Below are positions 18,167 to 26,794 of a stretch of DNA of 64,000 bases, one piece after another; the first letter of the stretch is position 1; each line of letters begins with the position of its first letter. The notes under the pieces were generated by a model that saw nothing but the letters and a program-made list of their open reading frames with translations, made no database searches and was not told the origin of the DNA. The translations under genes and the position numbers were made by a program. Origin of the DNA: Mesorhizobium loti (GTDB lineage: Bacteria; Pseudomonadota; Alphaproteobacteria; Rhizobiales; Rhizobiaceae); NCBI RefSeq assembly GCF_003148495.1, contig NZ_QGGH01000001.1, positions 375,805 to 439,804 on the forward strand, given 5' to 3'.

Positions 18167-18855
18167 AAAAATTGCAAGTGGCGTTGATGGAAATGAATGA
18201 ATTTGGTAGTTCTCTTGCAGGAAAGCTTATCAGTGTTGGTTCCAGCCGGAAAAGGAAGGTCATGCTCAGCGCAGCCGCCGCAGCCGAAGACTATAGGCCG
18301 AAGAAACGACACTGCATTCTGATAGGGCGCGAAGCGCAGCGCGCCGGTGAGCACCACACGGTCCCGATGGGGTCGTGCCATACGCTGCCGAAGCTGAACT
18401 GTCTGATCAAACGCGACCAGCCGTCGCCGTCGGTCCCGACCGGCTGCCGCGAAATAATACCGGCCTTCCTGCGCCAGTTGCGCAACGAAGACTGCTTCAT
18501 CAAGCGCGATATGCCGCCGATGGCGCGGTCGTATCGCGAACAGTTCCACCCCGAAACCAACGTTGCCTCGGACCACCAGCCTCCCAAGGCTACGGAGGCG
18601 GCGGTCCGCCGCCGCCTCCGAACGTCGACCCACACAAGATCCGCTCAGGCGAAGGTGACCGATTGGATCGAGGCCTGCGGCGCAGGCGCCGGACGGACAT
18701 CTGCCTTCGGCGAACGGCATCGCCCCCGGCCACGCCGTGGCCCGCGACATTCGCTTGGAATCAGGCAGGCGGCCGGGCCTTCGGAACTGACCTCGCTCTC
18801 GTGAAAACGAAGGCGTTGCTGGCGGCATGATTACGCAAAATGGGAGGGGCAGCCG
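18167..18855. other. Gap of about 690 bases without a recognisable gene
   Basis: Open frames run through on both strands (18160-18804 plus, 18291-18635 minus), but neither gives a recognisable protein. The plus frame is rich in Arg and Pro like a shadow frame. One strong hairpin occurs at 18593-18620. The stretch may be a long leader for the 18856 operon or decayed coding sequence. Confidence 0.4.
18593..18620. repeat. Perfect 12-bp inverted repeat with TCCG loop
   Basis: CGGAGGCGGCGG / CCGCCGCCTCCG around a 4-base loop. All stem bases pair, so it should be very stable as RNA on either strand. No T-run follows. It lies in the otherwise empty 690-base stretch upstream of the PanB-like gene. 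Confidence 0.6.
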
Positions 18856-19656
18856 ATGAGCAGGAAGAGACCGACAGTAGCGGATATCCGCGCCATGAAA
18901 GGCAAATACCAGTTCACGATGATCCGCGTGGAGACGCTGGAAGAATTGGAGGCTGCCGAGAAAGCCGGCGTCGACATGGTCTCGGTGCCGCCGCAGATGA
19001 TGGTTCTTCCCCATTTCCGCGAGGTTGCGCCAAGCCTGTTTGCGGTGCCGGGCGTCAATTTCTTCGAAGTCGGCACGGCGGACGATTTTGTGCACTGGGC
19101 TTTCGCGCTCTACAAGGCGAGCGCCGACGCCGTCTATTGCAGCGCCAGCCTGGCCACCGTGAAGCGGCTCGCTGACGAAGCCATACCTGTAATCGGCCAT
19201 GTCGGGCTGATCCCGTCGCGGGCCACCTGGACAGGCGGCTTCAAGGCGGTCGGCAAGTCGGCCGAAAGCGCTCTCAAAATATTCGACGCGGTAAAGGCAT
19301 ACGAAGCGGCCGGCGCCTTTGGCGCGGAAATCGAGGTCGTCCCGGCCGAGGTCGCGGCCGCCATCAGCGAACGCACGTCGCTGTTCATGGTTTCCATGGG
19401 TGCTGGAACCGGCTGCGACTGCCAATATCTTTTTGGCGACGACCTATTGGGCCAAAATCGCGGCCACGTGCCAAGGCACGCCAAGGCCTATCGCAACTTC
19501 GCAGCCGAGTTAGACCGCCTCCAGCGCGAGCGCATCGCGGCGTTCTCCGAGTTCGCCGCCGACGTGCGCAGCGGCATCTACCCTGAGCAGCGCCACGTCG
19601 TCGGTATCGAAGCGGGCGAACTGCGCCGCTTCCTCGATGGCCTGCCTGTCTCATGA
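18856..19656 (+). CDS. Divergent PanB-like protein (ketopantoate hydroxymethyltransferase fold)
   Basis: A 266-residue TIM-barrel protein of the PanB/PEP mutase superfamily. PanB hallmarks kept are IPVIGHVGLIPS (111-121), the GGF-AVGK segment, AGAFGAEIEVVP with the catalytic-type Glu at residue about 160, MGAGTGCDCQ and GDDLLG. The metal-binding residues of true PanB are gone: VGDS reads SVPP near residue 44, the DLPF region is not recognisable, and KIEGG reads VYCSA near residue 94. It is unlikely to make ketopantoate. A one-carbon or aldol reaction on another 2-oxo acid is possible (inference). Its stop overlaps the purU start. Confidence 0.75.
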   Translation: MSRKRPTVADIRAMKGKYQFTMIRVETLEELEAAEKAGVDMVSVPPQMMVLPHFREVAPSLFAVPGVNFFEVGTADDFVHWAFALYKASADAVYCSASLATVKRLADEAIPVIGHVGLIPSRATWTGGFKAVGKSAESALKIFDAVKAYEAAGAFGAEIEVVPAEVAAAISERTSLFMVSMGAGTGCDCQYLFGDDLLGQNRGHVPRHAKAYRNFAAELDRLQRERIAAFSEFAADVRSGIYPEQRHVVGIEAGELRRFLDGLPVS

Positions 19657-20546
19657 ACGCTCACAGCGAAGAACCGCCCCACAGGGGCCACACCGTGGCG
19701 GACAAGATCCACGTCCTCAGCCTGTCGTGCGATGACCGCCCCGGCATCGTGGCCGCCGTCACCACCGAACTTGCGGCAATGGGCGCCAACATCGCCGAGA
19801 GCAACCAGTTCTGGGACCGCCAGACAAACCGCTTCTTCATGCGGATCGCCTTCGCGGCACCGGTCGGTGCGGTCAAGGATGATATCGAACGGGCGCTGAA
19901 ATCGCCTGTCGAACGCTTCGGCATGAAGGCCAGTCTGATCGATCAGCGCCGTCGGCTAAAGATCATCGTCATGGTCTCGAAGTTTGACCACGCGCTGCTG
20001 CACATCCTCTACCAGATCAAGGTCGGATGGCTGAACGCTGAGGTTGCGGCGATCGTATCCAATCATGAAGACAGCCGCTGTAACGCCGAGTTGGCCGGCA
20101 TCCCCTATCATTGCTGGCCGATTTCGAAGAACGACAAGACAAAGCAGGAGGAAAAGCTGCTCGAGTTGGTTCGCGAAACGGACGCCGAACTGGTCATCCT
20201 CGCCCGCTACATGCAGGTCTTTTCGGACGCTCTCTCCAAGCGCCTCTACGGCCGGGCGATCAACATTCACCACTCGTTCCTGCCGAGCTTCAAGGGCGCC
20301 AAGCCCTACCACCAAGCATTCGAGCGGGGCGTCAAGCTGATCGGCGCGACCGCCCATTATGTCACGCCCGACCTCGACGAGGGGCCGATCATCGACCAGG
20401 AGACCGAACGCGTGACGCATTCGATGAGCGCGGAAGATTTCGTGGCGGTCGGCCGCGACATCGAAAGCAGGGTGCTCGCGCGTGCGGTCAAGCTGCATCT
20501 CGAGACCCGCGTCATGCTCAACGGCCACAAGACGATCGTCTTCTGA
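19653..20546 (+). CDS. purU: Formyltetrahydrofolate deformylase
   Basis: Hydrolyses 10-formyl-tetrahydrofolate to formate and tetrahydrofolate. N-terminal ACT domain (LSLSCDDRPGIVAAVTTELAAMGANIAESNQF) followed by the formyltransferase-type hydrolase domain with the active-site block NIHHSFLPSFKGAKPYHQAF and the Asp in DLDEGPIIDQ. 297 aa, normal. ATG overlaps the PanB-like stop (ATGA), so the two are made together. The link suggests that both balance one-carbon folate pools during use of the compound imported by the next genes (inference). Confidence 0.95.
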   Translation: MNAHSEEPPHRGHTVADKIHVLSLSCDDRPGIVAAVTTELAAMGANIAESNQFWDRQTNRFFMRIAFAAPVGAVKDDIERALKSPVERFGMKASLIDQRRRLKIIVMVSKFDHALLHILYQIKVGWLNAEVAAIVSNHEDSRCNAELAGIPYHCWPISKNDKTKQEEKLLELVRETDAELVILARYMQVFSDALSKRLYGRAINIHHSFLPSFKGAKPYHQAFERGVKLIGATAHYVTPDLDEGPIIDQETERVTHSMSAEDFVAVGRDIESRVLARAVKLHLETRVMLNGHKTIVF

Positions 20547-20698
20547 CCTTGGAGGCGCGGGTGAACATGGAATTCGTCACGGCAACGCTGTCACCGAGGC
20601 CTTGGCGCTGAGGCACTTGCCGTTTCGATACGACCCCCGAACCGGGGGAGTTCCGGGAGGATCGGGCGCACCGGACGCCTTAAAATGGAGGAACTGAC

Positions 20699-21640
20699 AT
20701 GAAGAAACTGATTCTGGGCGCCGCAATCTCGGCGCTGATGACAACCTCGGCACTGGCCGAGAACATCGGCGTGTCGATGGCGCAGTTCGACGACAACTTC
20801 CTGACCGTTCTGCGCAACGGCATGATCGATTATGCCAAGACGCTTAATGGCGTGACGCTACAGGTCGAGGACGCACAAAACGACGTCGCCAAGCAGCAGA
20901 GCCAGATCCAGAACTTCATCGCTTCTGGCGTAAGCGCGATCATTGTCAATCCGGTGGATACGGACGCGACAACCGCGATGTCGAAGATCGCGGCCGATGC
21001 TGGCATTCCTCTGGTCTATGTCAATCGCCAGCCGGTCAACGTCGACAAACTGCCGGAGAAGCAGGCGTTCGTCGCGTCGAACGAGGTCGAGTCGGGCACT
21101 TTGGAAACGAAGGAAATCTGCCGCCTGCTCAAGGAAGCCGGCAAGACCGAAGCCAAAATCGTGGTGATGATGGGCGAACTGTCGAACCAGGCGGCCCGCC
21201 AGCGCACGCAGGACGTCCACGACGTGATCGCGACGCCGGACTGCTCGTTCATGAAGATCGTCGAGGAGCAGACCGCCAACTGGTCGCGCACCCAGGGCAC
21301 CGACCTTGTCAGCAACTGGCTGTCGGCCGGCATCCAGTTCGACGCCGTCGTCGCCAACAATGACGAGATGGCGATCGGCGCCATCCAGGCGATGAAGGCG
21401 GCCGGCATCGACATGAAGTCGATGCTGGTCGGCGGGGTCGACGCAACCGGAGATGCGCTCGCCGCAATGGCTGCCGGCGACCTCGACGTCACCGTGTTCC
21501 AAAACGCCTCCGGCCAAGGCGTTGGTTCGGTCGACGCGGCGCTGAAGCTCGCCAAGGGCGAGAAGGTCGACCAGAAGGTCTTCGTGCCGTTCGAGCTGGT
21601 GACGCCGGCCAATCTGGCGACCTACCAGAGCAAGAACTGA
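20699..21640 (+). CDS. Sugar ABC transporter substrate-binding protein (RbsB/inositol-binding type)
   Basis: Periplasmic type-1 binding protein with a Sec signal (MKKLILGAAISALMTTSALA). The mature start IGVSMAQFDDNFLTVLRNGM, the segment FIASGVSAIIVNPVDT and the end VFVPFELVTPANL are as in ribose and myo-inositol binding proteins. The QFDDNFLT start and an IolI-like gene nearby favour a cyclitol such as inositol, but this is inference. GGAGG lies upstream of the ATG. 313 aa. A strong stem-loop follows. Confidence 0.88.
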   Translation: MKKLILGAAISALMTTSALAENIGVSMAQFDDNFLTVLRNGMIDYAKTLNGVTLQVEDAQNDVAKQQSQIQNFIASGVSAIIVNPVDTDATTAMSKIAADAGIPLVYVNRQPVNVDKLPEKQAFVASNEVESGTLETKEICRLLKEAGKTEAKIVVMMGELSNQAARQRTQDVHDVIATPDCSFMKIVEEQTANWSRTQGTDLVSNWLSAGIQFDAVVANNDEMAIGAIQAMKAAGIDMKSMLVGGVDATGDALAAMAAGDLDVTVFQNASGQGVGSVDAALKLAKGEKVDQKVFVPFELVTPANLATYQSKN

Positions 21641-21659
21641 ACTTGCTTGGTTGAGGCTA

Positions 21660-21685
21660 GCTGGGCGCGCATCCGCGCGCCCAGC
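21660..21685 (+). terminator. Intercistronic stem-loop after the binding-protein gene
   Basis: Perfect 11-bp arms GCTGGGCGCGC / GCGCGCCCAGC with loop ATCC, between the binding-protein stop (21640) and the ATPase start (21716). No T-run, so it is more likely an mRNA-stabilising or partly terminating element than a full terminator. Confidence 0.6.
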
Positions 21686-21715
21686 CGAAAATCACCCTAG
21701 GAGGAGGAGCACGCC

Positions 21716-23254
21716 ATGAGCAGTGCATCGATACCGGCCGCCGCCCGCGACAGGGCTTCGGCCGCAGGTTCCGAATATCTGTTGACCATCGAGAACGCCC
21801 GCAAGGAATTTCCTGGCGTCGTTGCACTCGACGACGTGTCGTTCAGGCTGCGGCCCGGAACGGTTCATGCGCTGATGGGCGAGAACGGTGCGGGCAAGTC
21901 CACGCTGATGAAGATCATCGCCGGCATCTATCATCCCGACCGCGGCGAGCTGCATCTGCGCGGCAAGCCTATCCAGTTGAAGTCGCCGCTGGACGCACTC
22001 GAGAACGGCATCGCCATGATCCATCAGGAACTGAACCTGATGCCCTACATGACGGTGGCGGAGAACATCTGGATCAGGCGCGAGCCGCTGAACCGCTTCG
22101 GCCTCGTCGACCATACCACAATGAACAAGATGACGGCGGATCTGTTCCGGCGGCTCAACATCAACATCCATCCGCAGGTGCAGGTGCGCGATCTCACCGT
22201 CGCCAACCGGCAGATGGTCGAGATCGCCAAGGCTGTCTCCTACGAATCTGACGTGCTGATTATGGACGAACCGACATCGGCGCTGACCGAGCGCGAGGTC
22301 TCCCACCTGTTCACCATCATCCGCGACCTGAAAGCGCAGGGCAAAGGCATTATCTACATCACCCACAAGATGAACGAGCTGTTCGAGATCGCCGACGAGT
22401 TTTCGGTGTTTCGCGACGGCCGATACATCGGCACCCACCTTTCGAGTGATGTGACCCGTGACGACATCATCCGCATGATGGTCGGACGCGAGATCACACA
22501 GATGTTTCCGAAAGAGGAAGTTCCGATCGGCGACGTCGTGCTGTCGGTGAAGAACCTGACGCTCGACGGGGTCTTCCGCGACGTCTCCTTCGACATCCGT
22601 GCCGGCGAAATCCTGGGCGTCGCCGGGCTGGTGGGTTCCGGCCGCTCCAACGTCGCCGAAGCGATCTTCGGTGTGACGCCGGCTAGTTCGGGCTCCATAG
22701 AGATCCACGGCAAGCCGGTGACCATCTCGTCGCCGAACGTCGCTATTCGTCACCGCATGGCGCTGCTGACCGAGGACCGCAAGGAAACCGGTTGCCTGCT
22801 CATCCTCGATATCCTCGAGAACATGCAGATCGCCGTGTTGCAGCAAGACTACGTGTCACGCGGCTTCGTGGCCGAAAAGGGCATCACCAGCGCCTGCACG
22901 CTGATGAGCGAAACGCTGCGCGTCAAAACGCCAAATCTCGCGCAACGCATCGAAAACCTGTCCGGCGGCAACCAGCAGAAGGTGCTGATTGGGCGCTGGC
23001 TCCTGACCAAGCCGAGGATTCTCATCCTCGACGAGCCGACGCGCGGCATCGACGTTGGGGCCAAGGCCGAAATACATCGCTTGGTCACGGAACTCGCGCG
23101 CGATGGCGTGGCGGTGATGATGATCTCGTCGGAAATGCCCGAGGTGCTCGGCATGAGTGACCGCATCCTGGTCATGCACGAAGGACACGTCACGGGGATT
23201 CTCGATCGGGCAGAGGCGACACAGGTCAAGATCATGGAACTGGCTTCGAAATAG
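21716..23254 (+). CDS. Sugar ABC transporter ATP-binding protein (RbsA type, two ATPase domains)
   Basis: A 512-residue double ATPase. The first domain has Walker [10 protein letters not shown], Walker [12 protein letters not shown] and H-loop ITHKM. The second has the usual degenerate P-loop GLVGSGRSN, signature LSGGNQQK and Walker [13 protein letters not shown]. Energises uptake with the permease at 23284 and the binding protein at 20699. AGGAGGAG lies upstream of the ATG. Confidence 0.94.
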   Translation: MSSASIPAAARDRASAAGSEYLLTIENARKEFPGVVALDDVSFRLRPGTVHALMGENGAGKSTLMKIIAGIYHPDRGELHLRGKPIQLKSPLDALENGIAMIHQELNLMPYMTVAENIWIRREPLNRFGLVDHTTMNKMTADLFRRLNINIHPQVQVRDLTVANRQMVEIAKAVSYESDVLIMDEPTSALTEREVSHLFTIIRDLKAQGKGIIYITHKMNELFEIADEFSVFRDGRYIGTHLSSDVTRDDIIRMMVGREITQMFPKEEVPIGDVVLSVKNLTLDGVFRDVSFDIRAGEILGVAGLVGSGRSNVAEAIFGVTPASSGSIEIHGKPVTISSPNVAIRHRMALLTEDRKETGCLLILDILENMQIAVLQQDYVSRGFVAEKGITSACTLMSETLRVKTPNLAQRIENLSGGNQQKVLIGRWLLTKPRILILDEPTRGIDVGAKAEIHRLVTELARDGVAVMMISSEMPEVLGMSDRILVMHEGHVTGILDRAEATQVKIMELASK

Positions 23255-23283
23255 GACCCAAACACAACTAGGGAGGATACAAC

Positions 23284-24312
23284 ATGTCAACGAACAGCAC
23301 ATTGCCGGGACCCGCCGTTTTCACTGGGATCGGGGCCAACAGGCGCCGACTGCCGGTCGAAGCCAACATCCTTCTCATCTTGCTTGGAATTGCACTGGTG
23401 TTCGAACTGCTCGGCTGGATCTTTGTCGGCCAGAGCTTCCTGATGAATGCGCAACGCCTGAAGATCATGATCCTGCAGGTCTCGGTCATCGGCATCATTG
23501 CGGTGGGCGTCACCCAAGTCATCATCACCGGCGGCATCGACCTGTCGTCGGGTTCCATGGTTGGCCTGACGGCCATGATCGCGGCCAGCCTGGCGCAATC
23601 GTCGGCCTGGACCAAAGCACTCTATCCCTCGCTCACCGACTTGCCGTTTGTCATCCCGATCCTGGTCGGACTGGCAGTCGGCCTGCTCGCTGGCGTGTTC
23701 AACGGAGCGCTGATCGCCTACACCAAGATCCCGCCCTTCATCGCGACGCTGGGCACGATGGTATCCGCGCGGGGCTTGTGCAAGTGGTACACCAAGGGTC
23801 AACCGGTGTCGGGACTGACCGACCAGTTCACCTTCATCGGCTCGGGCATCTGGCCGGTGGTGGTTTTTCTGGTGGTCGCCGTGATCTTCCACGTGGCGCT
23901 GCGCTATACGCGCTATGGCAAGTTCACCTACGCCATCGGCGCCAATGTGCAGGCCGCACGTGTCTCCGGCATCGACGTCGAGCGCCACCTGATCAAGGTC
24001 TATGCCGTCGCCGGTCTGCTCGCGGGCGTCGCCGGCATTGTCACCGCATCGCGCGCGCAAACTGCGCAGGCCGGAATGGGTGTGATGTACGAACTTGACG
24101 CGATTGCCGCAGCCGTGATCGGCGGCACCTCGCTGACCGGCGGCGTCGGCCGCATCACAGGCACGGTGATCGGCACGATTATTCTCGGCACGATGATGTC
24201 GGGCTTCACCTTCCTGCGCGTCGATGCTTTCTATCAGGAGATCATCAAGGGCCTGATCATTATCGCCGCCGTGATTGCCGACGTCTATCGCCAGAAGAGC
24301 CGCAAGACCTGA
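23284..24312 (+). CDS. Sugar ABC transporter permease (RbsC type)
   Basis: Inner-membrane permease, 342 aa, with 8-10 hydrophobic segments and the family motifs ITGGIDLSSGSMVGL and GTSLTGGVGRITGT. GGGAGG precedes the ATG. Only one permease gene is present, as is common for ribose/inositol-type systems, where it would act as a homodimer. Confidence 0.94.
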   Translation: MSTNSTLPGPAVFTGIGANRRRLPVEANILLILLGIALVFELLGWIFVGQSFLMNAQRLKIMILQVSVIGIIAVGVTQVIITGGIDLSSGSMVGLTAMIAASLAQSSAWTKALYPSLTDLPFVIPILVGLAVGLLAGVFNGALIAYTKIPPFIATLGTMVSARGLCKWYTKGQPVSGLTDQFTFIGSGIWPVVVFLVVAVIFHVALRYTRYGKFTYAIGANVQAARVSGIDVERHLIKVYAVAGLLAGVAGIVTASRAQTAQAGMGVMYELDAIAAAVIGGTSLTGGVGRITGTVIGTIILGTMMSGFTFLRVDAFYQEIIKGLIIIAAVIADVYRQKSRKT

Positions 24313-24381
24313 TGCAGGAGGCTGCGCAGCCGCGGCTGTGCAGCCGCCGCCCGTTTCTCATTGTGGCGAGGAGAGTTGGAC

Positions 24382-24588
24382 ATGACATACGAACCGGCGA
24401 TCGGGATCGAACGACTGGGAACCATCAAGGAAATTGCCGCGGCGGCGAGCGTCGGCGTCGGTACGGTGCATCGCGTCCTGAAGGGGCAATCAAACGTCTC
24501 ATCATCCGCTTCGCGGACAGTCATGGATGCGGTCCGCACGATCAATGAACAGAAGATAACCCTCGCACGGATGGGCGATCGCAGCTGA
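24382..24588 (+). pseudogene. Truncated LacI-type regulator (DNA-binding domain only)
   Basis: GGAGAG and ATG 24382 open 68 codons. Residues 14-58 are a LacI helix-turn-helix (TIKEIAAAASVGVGTVHRVLKGQSNVS), and the frame then stops without any ligand domain. It follows the permease gene, where a full regulator is often found. Broken oxidoreductase sequence follows, so this is probably a deletion remnant, although a short DNA-binding protein could still be made. Confidence 0.65.
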
Positions 24589-24609
24589 CAGGAATTTTTG
24601 GCAGGCGTG

Positions 24610-24996
24610 CTGCAGATCCTCTATCTGTTACTTGATCCCTATGTTCGCGGCCGCTTAAACGACGCCAAATCCTACGCCAAGCCGGTCAAGATCGATGGGT
24701 CATGGACGGCGGCACCGTGGCGCGCGTCGTCAGATCTCGCCGTGCGGAATTTGCCGAAGGGGACATCGTGCTCTCCCATTCGGGATGGCAGAGTTTTGCG
24801 CTGTCCGTTGGTGTCGGACCGCGCAAGCTCGACCCCGTCGCAGCGCCCGTTACGACGGCGCTCGGCGTACTCTGTATGCCGTGCTTCACCGCCTATGCCG
24901 GCTTGCTCACCATCGGATAGACAAAGCCGGGTGAGACGGTGGTTGTCGCGGCGGCCAGCGGTGCGGTCGGATCAGCCGGGCAGGTGTCGCAAATAC
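24610..24996 (+). pseudogene. Broken NADP-dependent zinc-type (CurA-like) oxidoreductase
   Basis: Pieces in two frames match medium-chain NADP-dependent oxidoreductases: ILYLLLDPYVRGRLNDAKSY and PVKIDG in one frame, then, after a one-base shift near 24697, MDGGTVARVVRSRRAEFAEGDIV to GVLCMPCFTAYAGLLTIG. An in-frame TAG (24918-24920) interrupts it, and KPGETVVVAAASGAVGS follows. The N-terminus and the last half are missing. It has at least a frameshift, a stop and truncation at both ends. Confidence 0.75.
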
Positions 24997-25062
24997 CCAC
25001 TCCAGCCCACATGGCGCGCGCTGACACCTGACGGGTTTCTCACGTCAAATCCTTATAATTAG

Positions 25063-25076
25063 ACCCCTTTAGGGGT
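25063..25076. promoter_or_regulatory. Candidate HipB operator 1
   Basis: ACCCCTTTAGGGGT: perfect 6-bp arms around TT. A TATAAT hexamer (25054-25059) lies just before it, so a bound repressor would cover the start of transcription. A near copy lies 43 bp downstream. Confidence 0.55.
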
Positions 25077-25105
25077 TGAAAACTGCGCTAGTTACGATTA
25101 TTGAT

Positions 25106-25119
25106 ACCACTTAAAGGGT
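25106..25119. promoter_or_regulatory. Candidate HipB operator 2
   Basis: ACCACTTAAAGGGT matches operator 1 at 11 of 14 positions. It ends 10 bases before the hipA ATG and includes the AAAGGG that may serve as the ribosome-binding site. The 43-bp offset, about four helical turns, would allow two dimers to cooperate. Confidence 0.5.
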
Positions 25120-25129
25120 CTGTAATCAT

Positions 25130-26479
25130 ATGAAACTTACTATTGAGACATTCTGGAAAGGGGAGTGGCGTCAGAGCGCCTTCCTCGAAATAGATGATGA
25201 AAACCATGGCTACCGAGGCCAATCGGTTGTCGAGTATGACGTGGACTATTTCATGGAGCATGCAGCGGCGGACCGGAATGCCCACGGTGATGTCACTGAC
25301 GCACGTGCTCTGTCGGTTCGGTATCCTGTCGATCTAGAAAATCGATATCTTCCAACCTGGCCTCCGTTTCTACTCGATCTGATGCCACAGGGCCATGCTA
25401 GGCGAAAGCTCGCGGAACATATGAAAATCGACGTGGAGTCCCGTTCCTCGGACTTGCCACTTCTAATTCGCGCCGCTGGCAACCCGGTTGGGAATATCCG
25501 TATTCGCGAGGCTGCCGCTGCCGAGCAGGATAGGCTTGCGAACGTTACACGCGTCGGGGTGACCGAGAATGACATATTGGGACGGAGCGATCTCTTCATT
25601 GAGGTCGTCGACCGATTTGGCTTGCTGGCATCGGGTTCAAGCGGACTACAGGGCGAATGGCCGAAGGTCGCTTTGACGCTGGCACACGACGGTCTTTATT
25701 ATCCTGACGCATTTGTGCGGGATGACGAAGCCGTTGGTCATTTCATAGTCAAACTGTTGAGGAGCAAAGACGAACGGGACCGGCTAATCCTCCAGGCCGA
25801 GGCCGGTTACTCTGCGCTTGCTCGCGAAATTGGTCTCAATGTCTATAAACCGTCGGTCTATGCCGAAGGCGTTCTGATCATCCCGCGCTTTGACCGCGAG
25901 GTCCGACATGACGCAACCGTGGTGCGCGTTGGTCAAGAAAGCATGGTATCGGCAATCGGCGTGGCCGATTTCGGACATCTTGCGAGCCACGAGGACTATA
26001 TCGATGTTCTAAAACTGTATTCCAATGATCCCTACATGGACATCGTTGAATATGTGAAGCGTGACATCGCTAATCGGGCGTTCGGCAATCCTGACAATCA
26101 TGGGCGAAATACCGCCATGTCGAAGGGACCTAATGGGGGCGCAACACTCGCACCGTTGTTCGATTTTGCTCCAATGCAGCTTGCTACCGAGGGCATCGTG
26201 AAGTCGACTCGTTGGGCCTCCATGAGGGATACTCATCGCGACACCTCTCCCGATTGGGCCGAAGTTTGCAGGGGAATTTTCCCGGATAATCAAGAAAACG
26301 CCAACCGTCTGCTAGGCGACATCTGCGGGTTCGCGGAGCGCCTGCCGGAGTGGCGCAACCGTGCGGCCGAGTTCAACATTCCGCAAGAGGTGATCGATTT
26401 AGCAATGATCCGATGCGATGAGGTCGCCAGCAATGTCCTGGCTGCGTCTTCCGACGAGATCACAGCGCCAGCTACATAA
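25130..26479 (+). CDS. hipA: HipA-family serine/threonine kinase toxin
   Basis: Toxin kinase of a HipBA-type system; E. coli HipA phosphorylates glutamyl-tRNA synthetase and causes dormancy. A HipA N-terminal beta domain (to about residue 130) is followed by the kinase fold. The ATP loop region is LLASGSSGLQGEWPKVAL, the catalytic motif is NPDNHGRN (Arg replaces the usual Lys) and the metal-binding Asp is in LAPLFDFAP. 449 aa, full length. The toxin gene precedes hipB, the reverse of E. coli. The sequence is visibly richer in A and T than its neighbours, suggesting horizontal gain. Confidence 0.9.
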   Translation: MKLTIETFWKGEWRQSAFLEIDDENHGYRGQSVVEYDVDYFMEHAAADRNAHGDVTDARALSVRYPVDLENRYLPTWPPFLLDLMPQGHARRKLAEHMKIDVESRSSDLPLLIRAAGNPVGNIRIREAAAAEQDRLANVTRVGVTENDILGRSDLFIEVVDRFGLLASGSSGLQGEWPKVALTLAHDGLYYPDAFVRDDEAVGHFIVKLLRSKDERDRLILQAEAGYSALAREIGLNVYKPSVYAEGVLIIPRFDREVRHDATVVRVGQESMVSAIGVADFGHLASHEDYIDVLKLYSNDPYMDIVEYVKRDIANRAFGNPDNHGRNTAMSKGPNGGATLAPLFDFAPMQLATEGIVKSTRWASMRDTHRDTSPDWAEVCRGIFPDNQENANRLLGDICGFAERLPEWRNRAAEFNIPQEVIDLAMIRCDEVASNVLAASSDEITAPAT

Positions 26480-26491
26480 GGGCAGACGAGG

Positions 26492-26794
26492 ATGCCAAGA
26501 TGGAAGAAGCCAAGTAAGGCAGAGATCAGCACTCTACGCGCCCTCCTTCGTGAAAAAGCCGAAGCAGGCGAGTTGCGATTTCCTGATGCAGTGGCGGAAA
26601 TCCGGAGGTCACTTGGCCTGACGCAGGAGCAATTCGCCGAGATCACAGGGACTACGAAACGTCAGGTCGCCGAGATTGAGACAGGCAAGGCTAATCCGAC
26701 GGTGGAGACGCTACAGAGGATTGCCGGGTTGTTCGGATTCAGCCTTGGCTTTGTTCCGCGCAAATCTTCGGAAATGCAGGCGCCCAAGATGTAA
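26492..26794 (+). CDS. hipB: HipB-type helix-turn-helix antitoxin
   Basis: A 100-residue Xre-family protein encoded 12 bases after hipA. The helix-turn-helix is at residues 36-90 (IRRSLGLTQEQFAEITGTTKRQVAEIETGKANPTVETLQRIAGLFG). The N-terminal 30 residues are basic and helical. It should bind HipA and repress the operon through the ACC-CTT-A-GGGT repeats upstream of hipA. GAGG lies very close to the ATG, so translation may depend on readthrough from hipA. Confidence 0.88.
   Translation: MPRWKKPSKAEISTLRALLREKAEAGELRFPDAVAEIRRSLGLTQEQFAEITGTTKRQVAEIETGKANPTVETLQRIAGLFGFSLGFVPRKSSEMQAPKM

Noticed and set aside
18160..18804. A 214-codon plus-strand frame in the gap before the PanB-like gene.
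   Set aside because: Rich in Arg, Pro and His with no recognisable domain, and contains the 12-bp hairpin; looks like a chance frame in GC-rich DNA.
17089..19425. A 778-codon minus-strand frame that could read as a fusion of a regulator to a long N-terminal domain.
   Set aside because: Everything upstream of 18120 is the antisense of the PanB-like gene and the gap; only the C-terminal LacI part is real.
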